Assembly: GCA_964445305.1 (NCBI GenBank)
Contig: CAYUKK010000156.1
Span: forward strand, 1-24,829
Origin: CAYUKK01 sp964445305
GTDB taxonomy: Bacteria > Acidobacteriota > Aminicenantia > Aminicenantales > UBA8522
Direction of reading: 5' to 3'
Length of the DNA stretch: 24,829 bases
Program-made: the position numbers and the translations under genes
Shown here: in pieces, positions 16,022 to 23,259 of the stretch
How positions within the stretch are numbered: position 1 is the first letter of the stretch
Layout: every line of letters begins with the position of its first letter
The notes under the pieces: model-generated
Databases searched by the model: none
What the model was told of the DNA's origin: nothing
Seen by the model: only the letters and a program-made list of their open reading frames with translations

Positions 16022-17379
16022 GCAAAGAAAAAATTCTCGTCATCGACGATGAAGCCAGCATCCGTTCCTCCCTCAAAGGCATCCTCGAGGACGAAGGGTA
16101 CGAGGTGACTTCCGTAGAAACAGGCGAGGAGGGTCTGGAGGCTCTGCGCCATCAGAATGTCGACCTCGTCCTGCTCGACATTTGGCTGCCCAAGATGAGC
16201 GGCATCGATGTCCTTAAGAAAATCAAGGCGACTGAAGAAAGTCCGCAGGTGGTCATGATTTCCGGGCACGGGACCATAGAGACGGCGGTTCGAGCCACCA
16301 AGCTCGGGGCTCACGATTTCTTGGAAAAACCCCTCTCCTTAGAGAAGGTCATCCTGACCGTGCGCAATGCCCTGAAACAAAAGAAACTCGAAGAAGAGAA
16401 TGTCCAGCTCCGGGAAAAGATGAAGACAAGATTCTATCTTGTGGGCAACAGCCCCGCTATCCAGAGGCTGAGAGGAGAGATCCAATTGGCTGCTTCATCG
16501 AGCGGTCGCGTCCTCATTTCTGGAGAAAACGGAACGGGAAAGGAACTCGTGGCTCGCCTCATCCATCAGTACAGTCCGCGCCGGGAAAAAAAATTTATCG
16601 AGGTCAATTGCTCAGCTGTGCCTGAAGAGCTCATGGAAACCGAGCTTTTTGGCTTCGTTCAGGGCGCCCTGCCCCACGCTCACAAGGATAAAAAAGGCAA
16701 GCTTTTGCTGGCCGAGGGCGGCACTCTCTTCCTGGACGAAGTCGGCGACCTCAGCCTCAAAATCCAGGCCAGGCTTATCCGCGCCATCGAGGAGAAGCAG
16801 TTTGAGCCGTTGGGCTCTACCGATGCCGTGGCGTTCAACACCCGGATTATCGCCGCCACCAGCAAGAACCTCCGTGATCTTGTCGCCAAGAAGGTGTTTC
16901 GCGAGGATCTCTTTTTTAAGCTCAACGTCATACCCATTTCTCTGCCTCCGCTGCGGGAAAGAGTTGAGGACATCCCCCTCCTCATTGACCATTTCCTCCG
17001 TCATTTTTCGGCCGAATACGGGAAGAAACCCAAGACGATGAGCTCTCAGGCCATGAACGCTTTCCTGAAGTATATCTGGCCAGGAAACGTCAGCGAACTC
17101 ATGAACGTCATCGAAAGGTTCGTCATCATGGTCGAGGATGATGAGATCACCACCTCCCACCTTTCCCTTTTTGTCGAGACGAGAGAGCTGGAGGGGGCGG
17201 CGGACTTTTTGGAGGGCTACTCCCTCGACAGGGCTCGAGAGCAATTCGAGCGGCGGTTCATCCACCAGGCCCTGCTGAGGAACAACTGGGAAATTCGGCG
17301 AGCCGCCTCTGATTTGAAAATTGACGAGGCCAGCCTGAGACAGAAAATGAAGGCCCTCAATATCACCTTTGCTTCCTGA
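16018..17379 (+). CDS. ntrX: NtrX-like response regulator with degenerate GAFTGA loop
   Basis: A 453-residue regulator: receiver domain (1-120) with acidic pocket D10/D11 and phospho-acceptor D54; AAA+ domain (about 140-370) with Walker A GENGTGKE (169-176), Walker B TLFLDE (236-241) and FREDLFFKLNV carrying the arginine finger; and a C-terminal Fis-type DNA-binding segment (about 410-453, NNWEIRRAASDLKIDEASLRQKM). The loop that contacts sigma-54, normally GAFTGA, reads GALPHA at 216-221, so three of six residues are changed. As far as I recall, NtrX proteins of alphaproteobacteria also lack GAFTGA. It may therefore act without sigma-54. The ATGA overlap with the kinase gene marks them as partners. 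Confidence 0.9.
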   Translation: MSKEKILVIDDEASIRSSLKGILEDEGYEVTSVETGEEGLEALRHQNVDLVLLDIWLPKMSGIDVLKKIKATEESPQVVMISGHGTIETAVRATKLGAHDFLEKPLSLEKVILTVRNALKQKKLEEENVQLREKMKTRFYLVGNSPAIQRLRGEIQLAASSSGRVLISGENGTGKELVARLIHQYSPRREKKFIEVNCSAVPEELMETELFGFVQGALPHAHKDKKGKLLLAEGGTLFLDEVGDLSLKIQARLIRAIEEKQFEPLGSTDAVAFNTRIIAATSKNLRDLVAKKVFREDLFFKLNVIPISLPPLRERVEDIPLLIDHFLRHFSAEYGKKPKTMSSQAMNAFLKYIWPGNVSELMNVIERFVIMVEDDEITTSHLSLFVETRELEGAADFLEGYSLDRAREQFERRFIHQALLRNNWEIRRAASDLKIDEASLRQKMKALNITFAS

Positions 17380-17404
17380 CCTTTTCCATCCTTCCCCCTC
17401 CTCC

Positions 17405-17433
17405 TTGAGCGTCATTTTCTTTTGTGTTATCGT
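17405..17433 (+). promoter_or_regulatory. Weak promoter candidate for recO
   Basis: TTGAGC (4 of 6), 17 bases, TATCGT (4 of 6) in the 91-base gap between the ntrX-like gene and recO. The gap also allows read-through from the upstream operon. Confidence 0.3.
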
Positions 17434-17470
17434 GGGAGGGTAAAAGAGTTTACCGTTCAAATTTTCGTCT

Positions 17471-18202
17471 ATGCCTCTGGACCAGTGTGAAGCCATCGTC
17501 CTGCGGAGTTTCGATGTTGGGGATCAAGATAAGGTCGTCATCTTTTTCTCCCGCGACAAAGGCCTCCTCCGGGGAATAGCCAAAGGAGCGCGGAAGCTCG
17601 GCAACCGCTTCGGCAGCAGCCTCGAGCCAATGTCCCTCATCAAGCTCTACTATTACGAAAAAGAACGAACCGAACTCCTTACGCTCAGCCAGTCAGACCT
17701 CCTCGAGTCTTTTTTCGAACTGCACCGGGATTTCCGCACCTCGAGTACTCTTTCCTATTTTGCCGAACTCATCGAGGGATTTTTCCCTTCCCGGGCTCGA
17801 GAAGACCTTGTCTTCCGCCTGCTCCTTTCCACCCTCCGGGCCATCAAGCGGGGGGGCGAGCTGAAAATCCTCACTCGCTATTTTGAGGCCTGGTTTCTTC
17901 AAATCAACGGCTTGCTCCCCGACTTCAGGCGCTGCCAGAAATGTCGCCGCAAAGTCGAGGGAGAAGCGTGGCTTTCTCATAAGATGGACGGCGTTCGCTG
18001 CTCGGCCTGTGCCTCGGAAAAAAAGTGCCTCGTTTTGCCAATTGTCCCAGCATTTATCGACTGGGCAAAAAAAAATTCCCCGCCTCTCGAAGACGTAGAA
18101 TTCTTTGGCTCTGACCAACTGGACGCCATCGCCAAAACTCTCCAAAGGGTGATCATCTTCCACCTGGAAAAGGAGCCAAAGAGTCTTCACTTCCTCAAAT
18201 AG
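17471..18202 (+). CDS. recO: DNA repair protein RecO
   Basis: RecO works with RecR to load RecA on single-stranded DNA coated with SSB. The 243-residue length is usual. The N-terminal OB fold reads EAIVLRSFDVGDQDKVVIFFSRDKGLLRGIAKGARK, the typical RecO opening, with basic residues for DNA binding. The helical C-terminal part contains a four-cysteine zinc site (C155, C158, C177, C180). The start at ATG 17471 gives the expected N-terminus, but no close Shine-Dalgarno sequence is seen. The 3' end overlaps the oppositely oriented prenyltransferase gene by 16 bases. Confidence 0.95.
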   Translation: MPLDQCEAIVLRSFDVGDQDKVVIFFSRDKGLLRGIAKGARKLGNRFGSSLEPMSLIKLYYYEKERTELLTLSQSDLLESFFELHRDFRTSSTLSYFAELIEGFFPSRAREDLVFRLLLSTLRAIKRGGELKILTRYFEAWFLQINGLLPDFRRCQKCRRKVEGEAWLSHKMDGVRCSACASEKKCLVLPIVPAFIDWAKKNSPPLEDVEFFGSDQLDAIAKTLQRVIIFHLEKEPKSLHFLK

Positions 18203-19065
18203 AGGATGAAGAGAATGGCCCCAATCCAGAGAATGATGTTGAGGAGGAGAGGCTTGTCCTGGAGAACAATCTCTTCCGGGCTTCCCCCCTTTCCTTTCTG
18301 ATGGACAAGGTAGAGATACCGGAAGATCCCGTAGAGGACAAAACCCGACGTCCAGACCAGGTTCCTCGTGCCAAATTTGGCCACGGTTTCCTCAGAGATC
18401 GTGTACAGGCAATAAGCAATAAGGGTCGAGGCAGTAACGACGGCCATCATCTGGTCAAGGAGATAAGCGCTGTATTCCTTGAGGATGGGCCGATGCTCGA
18501 TAGCCCTATTTTCCAGGAGCACCAGCTCGTGACGCCTCTTGCTCATGGCCAGGAAGAGGGAGAGCAGGCTAGCGCAAATGAGAAGCCAGGAAGAGATGGG
18601 AACATCGATGACCACCGCACCGGCGATAACCCGAATGACAAAGCCAGCCGCAATGACGAAAATGTCGAGGATGACCACCTGCTTGAGTTTCAGGCTGTAG
18701 CCGAGCTGGAGAAAGAAGTAGATACAGACAACGAGAAAGAAAGTCCGGTGGAGGAAGAAAGCGGCTACCAAACTCACCGTCGAAAGAGCGATAAAAGCTG
18801 CCAGCCCTTCAGTCAGGCTGATTTCTCCCCTGGCGATCGGTCGCTGGGATTTCTTGGGATGGGACTTATCCTCGTTACGGTCGCGGAGGTCATTGAAGAT
18901 ATACAGTCCGCCGCTGAGGAGGCAAAAAAGGATAAAAGCTTTCGAGGCTTTGACCAAGAAAAGAAGGTCAAAAAATCTCTGGGCGAAAATGATGGCGGCA
19001 AAGACAAAGAAATTTTTTGTCCACTGAGCCGGCCGCATCGCCTTGAGAAGAGCTCGGATTTTCAT
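18187..19065 (-). CDS. UbiA-family prenyltransferase, decaprenyl-phosphate phosphoribosyltransferase group
   Basis: A 292-residue protein with about eight to nine membrane helices. The first Asp-rich motif is N58-D59-x2-D62-x3-D66 inside NDLRDRNEDKSHPKKSQRPIARG, and a second polar motif is YSLKLKQVVILDIFVIAAGFVIR. The opening RPAQWTKNFFVFA and these motifs are those of decaprenyl-phosphate 5-phosphoribosyltransferase (first step to decaprenylphosphoryl-arabinose in actinobacteria) rather than of quinone-pathway UbiA. In other phyla the same family is common and its true acceptor is less certain, so substrate assignment is tentative. There is no Shine-Dalgarno sequence; a good promoter lies just upstream. 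Transcription converges on recO with a 16-base overlap. Confidence 0.88.
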   Translation of the reverse strand: MKIRALLKAMRPAQWTKNFFVFAAIIFAQRFFDLLFLVKASKAFILFCLLSGGLYIFNDLRDRNEDKSHPKKSQRPIARGEISLTEGLAAFIALSTVSLVAAFFLHRTFFLVVCIYFFLQLGYSLKLKQVVILDIFVIAAGFVIRVIAGAVVIDVPISSWLLICASLLSLFLAMSKRRHELVLLENRAIEHRPILKEYSAYLLDQMMAVVTASTLIAYCLYTISEETVAKFGTRNLVWTSGFVLYGIFRYLYLVHQKGKGGSPEEIVLQDKPLLLNIILWIGAILFILYLRK

Positions 19066-19079
19066 TTTGGATGGGAGCT

Positions 19080-19108
19080 ATTCTATCCAAAATCTCCAAG
19101 CCTGGCAA
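19080..19108 (-). promoter_or_regulatory. Promoter of the UbiA-family gene, very short leader
   Basis: On the minus strand TTGCCA (19103-19108, 5 of 6), 17 bases, TAGAAT (19080-19085, 5 of 6). Fourteen bases separate the -10 from ATG 19065, predicting a leader of about seven or eight bases. Confidence 0.6.
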
Positions 19109-19145
19109 CTCAGACTCCGACCGCCCTTCTCCCTCGAGGGAAGTA

Positions 19146-19173
19146 GTGACAACCCTGTCCATTATGTTAGAAT
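19146..19173 (+). promoter_or_regulatory. Promoter of the Cache-PAS kinase operon, predicted leaderless
   Basis: GTGACA (19146-19151, 5 of 6), 16 bases, TAGAAT (19168-19173, 5 of 6). Seven bases follow before GTG 19181, so transcription should begin at the start codon. It lies back to back with the UbiA-gene promoter. Confidence 0.6.
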
Positions 19174-19180
19174 CTTAGTT

Positions 19181-21352
19181 GTGAAATGGATAAAAAAGAG
19201 AAGCACCATTCCTGACGAACGGGTCGACTACAGACGGTTGACCTCGAGGAACACCCTCCTGACTATCATCCTTTTCGTCACCCCGTTCCTCCTCCTTTAT
19301 CTCGCTGTCAACACCGAGGTCTCCTCTCTCATCAAGAGCCAAATCCATGCCCGTCTGTCCGAAACAGTAACCGAAAACATCAAAGCCATTTCCATCTTCC
19401 TCCAGGATCGAGAGACAGACCTTCGCTCCTTCTCCCATCTCGAAATCGAAAAAATCGACGAAATCCACAACCTGGCGTCCTTCCTGAAGACGCTCGTCAG
19501 CGAAAAAAAATGGTACGATTTTCTCCTCATTGCCGACCTAGAAGGAAATATCGTTCTGTCCATCAATCGCCATCTGGCGGGCAATATCGCGGATAGAGAA
19601 TATTTCCAAGTATCCCGGGAGGGAAAGTTTTTCAATTCGGGGGTTTTCTTTTCCGACTTGACTCAATCCTCGGTCTTGGTGCTCTCTCATCCGCTCCTGA
19701 ACCGCGACAACCAAATCATCGGCGTCTTGGCTGCATCGCTTGATTTAGAAAATTTCTACAGTCTTCTCTTTGACCTCCGCATCGGCAAAACGAGCGAGCT
19801 TTTTCTCGTTGATAAGGCGGGGACCCTTCTTTCCCCCACCAAACTGGGAGGGCGACCGCTCGTCGACAAGGGTCATGGAGAAGGCGAAGGAGGAAGGAAT
19901 CCTCATCAGGGACGACAAGGAGTGAAAATCCACGTCGACTACCGCGGCCAGAAGGTTCTCTGTGCCTACCAGCTCGTAACTGGGTTCGATTTCTATCTCG
20001 TTTCGGAGATGGACGTCAGCGAGGCCCTGGCTCCCCTGCGGGAAGTGAACAGAATCGTTCTCCTGCTCTTCGCGCCCTTCATTGTTCTCCTCGTCTTTAT
20101 CTCCAACCTTCATGCGCGCCGAACGACGGCGCTCGTCAAGAGGTTGACAACGAGCCTCCAATTGGCTCTCGGAGAAGCCCAGCTCAAGAAAAAAGAGGTC
20201 GACGCCATGAATATTGAGCTCGAAAGAAGGGCCAGGGAGAGCGAGATTCTGGCTGAGGAATTGCGTCTCTCAGAGGAGTACGTCACCAACCTCCTGGATA
20301 GCATCTCTCTGGGTGTCATCGGCCTGGATTCCAGAGGAAAGATTACCCACTTCAATCGGGAAATTCTTACGCTCTTTAACCTGGAGGAGTTGAGAAAAGG
20401 GGAGGATATCTTCGGAGCTCTCCCCTGGCTCAACGATAAGGACATGGAGCTCGCTTTTGAGAAGACCATCTTCAGCGGCAAGCCTCACCATGTCGAAAAA
20501 AAGAAGATTGACCGAGGAAAAGGCGAGGAGTATTTCAACCTCTCCTTCTTCCCCATCGAAAATGGCCGGGGCAAATTTCTTGGCGTGAGCATCCTCATCG
20601 AAAACATCACCGAACGGGAAAAACTCCACAGCCAGCTCGCCGAATACGAAAAGCTATCCGCCCTCAGCCAGCTCGCCCTTGGCGCTGCCCACGAGATCAA
20701 CAACCCTCTCCTGGGCATTTCTTCCTACCTTGAGATCCTCCGTGAGGAAGCTTCGGAAGAGAAAGACAAACAAGAGATTGAGGTCGTTCTGGAGAATGTT
20801 TACCGCATCTCCGAGACCATCCGTGGACTTCTCAATTTCGCCCGGCCAACGCCACCCCAATTCACCAAAATCAATATCAACCAACTTATCGAGGAAACCC
20901 TGTCCTTCCTCAGCCATCAGCCCATTTTCCGGAACGTCCGCATCGCTAAAACCCTGGCTCCCTCTCTCCCGCAAATCACGGCCGACCCCAACCAAATCCG
21001 GCAGGTCCTGACGAATATGTTCATCAACGCTGCCCAAGCCATGCCTGGCGGGGGCGACCTTAGCGTCGAAACATCCAAGGTGAAATTTAAAGAGCTCATC
21101 CAGTTGGATATCCATGACACGGGGCTGGGCATCCCACCCGAAAACCTGAAAAAAATATTCGACCCTTTTTTCACCACCAAGAAAAGCGGCGGGACAGGCC
21201 TTGGGTTGAGCATCAGCCTGAGCTACATCAAGAACCACGATGGCGATATCTCTGTCCGGAGTGAGGTCAACAAAGGCACGACCTTTTCCATCTTCCTGCC
21301 CATCCGCCAGAAAGGCCGGATGCTCATGAAGGATGAGGAGGTTATCTCTTGA
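19181..21352 (+). CDS. Sensor histidine kinase with periplasmic Cache-like and PAS domains
   Basis: The open frame runs upstream to 19043, but I choose GTG 19181 because earlier codons overlap the divergent gene and its promoters, and a promoter ends just before the GTG. The product has 723 residues. Membrane helices near 24-43 and 291-310 flank a periplasmic domain of dCache type (FLLIADLEGNIVLSINRHLAGNIADREYF, SSVLVLSHPLLNRDNQIIGVLAASLDLE). A coiled coil (about 325-365) leads to PAS (about 366-480), HisKA with H504 in GAAHEINNPLLGI, and HATPase_c (N box TNMFINAAQAM, G1 DTGLGIP, F box FDPFFTTK, G2 GGTGLGLSIS). It is coupled to the next regulator gene by overlapping stop and start. A small extracellular ligand (organic acid or amino acid) is typical for Cache sensors; the actual ligand is unknown. 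Confidence 0.92.
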   Translation: MKWIKKRSTIPDERVDYRRLTSRNTLLTIILFVTPFLLLYLAVNTEVSSLIKSQIHARLSETVTENIKAISIFLQDRETDLRSFSHLEIEKIDEIHNLASFLKTLVSEKKWYDFLLIADLEGNIVLSINRHLAGNIADREYFQVSREGKFFNSGVFFSDLTQSSVLVLSHPLLNRDNQIIGVLAASLDLENFYSLLFDLRIGKTSELFLVDKAGTLLSPTKLGGRPLVDKGHGEGEGGRNPHQGRQGVKIHVDYRGQKVLCAYQLVTGFDFYLVSEMDVSEALAPLREVNRIVLLLFAPFIVLLVFISNLHARRTTALVKRLTTSLQLALGEAQLKKKEVDAMNIELERRARESEILAEELRLSEEYVTNLLDSISLGVIGLDSRGKITHFNREILTLFNLEELRKGEDIFGALPWLNDKDMELAFEKTIFSGKPHHVEKKKIDRGKGEEYFNLSFFPIENGRGKFLGVSILIENITEREKLHSQLAEYEKLSALSQLALGAAHEINNPLLGISSYLEILREEASEEKDKQEIEVVLENVYRISETIRGLLNFARPTPPQFTKININQLIEETLSFLSHQPIFRNVRIAKTLAPSLPQITADPNQIRQVLTNMFINAAQAMPGGGDLSVETSKVKFKELIQLDIHDTGLGIPPENLKKIFDPFFTTKKSGGTGLGLSISLSYIKNHDGDISVRSEVNKGTTFSIFLPIRQKGRMLMKDEEVIS

Positions 21353-22722
21353 GCACTCATTCCCTTCTCATCGTCGACGATGAGATCCTCACTCTGAACA
21401 ACTTGAAAAGGGTCCTGGAAAAGGAAGGCTATGAGGTCCTTGTCACGAACTCGGGCGAGTCGGCTATGGAGATGTTCGAAAAGTACAAACCCGAACTCGT
21501 TCTCCTCGATTTAATGCTTCCCGGCATCTCGGGCATCGAAGTCCTCAAGCGCATCAAGGAGAGGGACAGGGAGACAATCGTCATCATGATGAGCGCCTAC
21601 GAGATTCTGGAAAAGGCCGTCGAATCGATGAAGCTCGGCGCCTACGATTACTTGCTCAAGCCCTTCAAGGTCAGCGACCTCAAGAACACCGTCCGGCGAG
21701 CTCTCGAGACCCTATCACTTCGTATCCGAGTTCGGGAACACCTGGAATCCGAGAAGGGCCGCTATTATTTCGGAAAAATCATTGCCGAAAGCGGCAAGAT
21801 GAAAGAGGTCGTCAGCCTGGCCAAGAGGGTGGCTGGCTCAGAGAAAACGACAGTTTTGCTCCAGGGCGAAAGCGGCACGGGCAAGGAACTTCTGGCCAAG
21901 GCCATCCATTATCACAGTCCCCGAGCCGAAAAACCGCTCCTCGAGATCAACTGCGCCGCTATCCCCGAGAACCTTCTGGAGAGCGAACTTTTCGGTTATG
22001 AGGCGGGCGCCTTTACAGACGCCAGAAAGCGAAAGATAGGACTTCTCGAGCGGGCTGACGGCGGCACCGTCTTCTTCGATGAAATCGGCGACATGTCCCT
22101 GAATCTTCAGGCCAAGCTGCTCCGGGTTCTGGAGGAGGAGACCTTCACCCGGCTCGGCGGAGCGCATCCCATCAAGGTCAACCTCCGGGTGATTGCCGCC
22201 ACTAACCAGGACCTTGCTAAAGCCGTCGAGAAAGGCCATTTCCGTTCCGACCTCTTTTACCGGCTGAATGTGGTCCCCATCGCCATCCCACCGCTCAGGG
22301 AAAGAAAGGAGGATATCGTTCCCCTGGCCCTCCATTTCATTCAGGAGTTCAATCAGGAGTTGAGGCGGGCCTACCGCGGTATCTCTCAAGAGGCTGCCCA
22401 GGCCATGCTCGTGTATTCCTGGCCTGGAAATGTCCGCGAGCTCAGGAACATCGTCGAAAGGATTTTATCTCTTTATCCCGAAGAAGAGATTCGCCCTGCC
22501 CACCTGCCGACGGAGATAAGGGAATTCCAGGCTTCTCCGGCGAGCGAAATCCTTGAGCAGCTTACCTCCGGAGAATCCTTGCCTTCCCTGGAAGAGCTGG
22601 AGAGCCTGTACATCGATAGAGTCCTTTCCCTGACGGGTCAGAATAAATCGCGCGCCGCCAAAATCCTTGGTATCCATCCGACCTCCCTTTTCCGCAAACT
22701 CAAGTCAAGGAAAAAAGCTTAA
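21349..22722 (+). CDS. Sigma-54-dependent response regulator (NtrC/AtoC type), UUG start
   Basis: A 457-residue regulator. The start codon is TTG at 21349, with GGAGG seven bases upstream; it overlaps the TGA of the kinase gene. The receiver domain (1-120) has D10/D11 and phospho-acceptor D54. The AAA+ domain carries Walker A GESGTGKE (173-180), the sigma-54 contact loop GAFTDA (220-225, a common functional variant of GAFTGA), Walker B TVFFDE (240-245) and FRSDLFYRLNVVPI. The C-terminal Fis-type HTH ends NKSRAAKILGIHPTSLFRKLKSRKKA. The intact loop supports activation of sigma-54 promoters; the nearest candidate is at 22940-22955, 220 bases downstream, in front of the gdh operon. Confidence 0.93.
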   Translation: MSTHSLLIVDDEILTLNNLKRVLEKEGYEVLVTNSGESAMEMFEKYKPELVLLDLMLPGISGIEVLKRIKERDRETIVIMMSAYEILEKAVESMKLGAYDYLLKPFKVSDLKNTVRRALETLSLRIRVREHLESEKGRYYFGKIIAESGKMKEVVSLAKRVAGSEKTTVLLQGESGTGKELLAKAIHYHSPRAEKPLLEINCAAIPENLLESELFGYEAGAFTDARKRKIGLLERADGGTVFFDEIGDMSLNLQAKLLRVLEEETFTRLGGAHPIKVNLRVIAATNQDLAKAVEKGHFRSDLFYRLNVVPIAIPPLRERKEDIVPLALHFIQEFNQELRRAYRGISQEAAQAMLVYSWPGNVRELRNIVERILSLYPEEEIRPAHLPTEIREFQASPASEILEQLTSGESLPSLEELESLYIDRVLSLTGQNKSRAAKILGIHPTSLFRKLKSRKKA

Positions 22723-22858
22723 CCCGCTGATTCAGCAAAAGCCGTGGCTTCCTGATGCGGCAGCCTTATCTCTAACGCTTGCTCCCAGCTGATGGTCAAG
22801 TTTAGCCTGAATGGACCATCCTAAGAAGTCCCGAGACATTGAGCATTGCGCTGCATGA

Positions 22859-22880
22859 ATTGCAAATTGCAATATTGCAA
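22859..22880. repeat. Three TTGCAA repeats, candidate enhancer-binding site
   Basis: TTGCAA, itself palindromic, occurs at 22860-22865, 22867-22872 and 22875-22880. The last two form a perfect 14-base palindrome (22867-22880). The cluster lies about 60-80 bases upstream of the sigma-54 promoter's GG element, close to where NtrC-type activators bind. Confidence 0.5.
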
Positions 22881-22939
22881 AATGCCATAGTGGGCTGCCT
22901 GAAAAATTGTAAGTTATTTATTTTAAATGGATTACAAAT

Positions 22940-22955
22940 TGGCATGGAGATTGCT
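22940..22955 (+). promoter_or_regulatory. Sigma-54 (-24/-12) promoter for the orf84-gdh operon
   Basis: TGGCATGGAGATTGCT matches the consensus TGGCACG-N4-TTGCW at all defined positions except C to T at the sixth. GG (22941-22942) and GC (22953-22954) have exactly ten bases between them. The expected start of transcription is near 22966, giving a leader of about 23 bases that contains the strong AAAGGAGG ribosome binding site of the 84-residue gene. Confidence 0.8.
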
Positions 22956-22988
22956 TTATTTAGGGTGTGTTCATAAAGGAGGTTTAGC

Positions 22989-23243
22989 ATGAGCACTTAT
23001 AAAAAATCATCCGTGGCCATTAGAAAAGAGGAAGAAATTCCTCGGCCAGAAGACGGTCAGATGGCCGAAATCATCCCCTTCCCTGATGTTCAGGAAATCC
23101 TGGCTCGAAAGCCCAAGGAGAAGAAGAGAGTCCAGCTCAAGGGAAAATATCTCTACCATCGTGGGAAGAAAATCCCCATCCTCCATTTCCAAAAAGCGGG
23201 CTACGACAAGCTACTGAAACTGCTCGTCAAGGAAATTAGCTGA
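22989..23243 (+). CDS. Small conserved-looking protein of unknown function, upstream of gdh
   Basis: An 84-residue frame with the best Shine-Dalgarno sequence in this region (AAAGGAGG, six bases before ATG 22989). The protein is basic and soluble: an N-terminal acidic/proline part (REEEIPRPEDG-like), the segment MAEIIPFPDVQEILARKPKEKKR, a Lys-rich beta-like stretch (VQLKGKYLYHRGKKIPILHF) and a short C-terminal helix (YDKLLKLLVKEIS). I recognise no family. It is the first gene after the sigma-54 promoter and lies 16 bases before gdhA, so it is probably made together with glutamate dehydrogenase. A regulatory or assembly role is only a guess. Confidence 0.8.
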   Translation: MSTYKKSSVAIRKEEEIPRPEDGQMAEIIPFPDVQEILARKPKEKKRVQLKGKYLYHRGKKIPILHFQKAGYDKLLKLLVKEIS

Positions 23244-23259
23244 GGAAAGAGAGGTCAAA

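Noticed and set aside
19043..19180. Upstream extension of the Cache-PAS kinase to 19043
   Set aside because: It would overlap the divergent gene's start and both back-to-back promoters, and the added peptide shows no family similarity.
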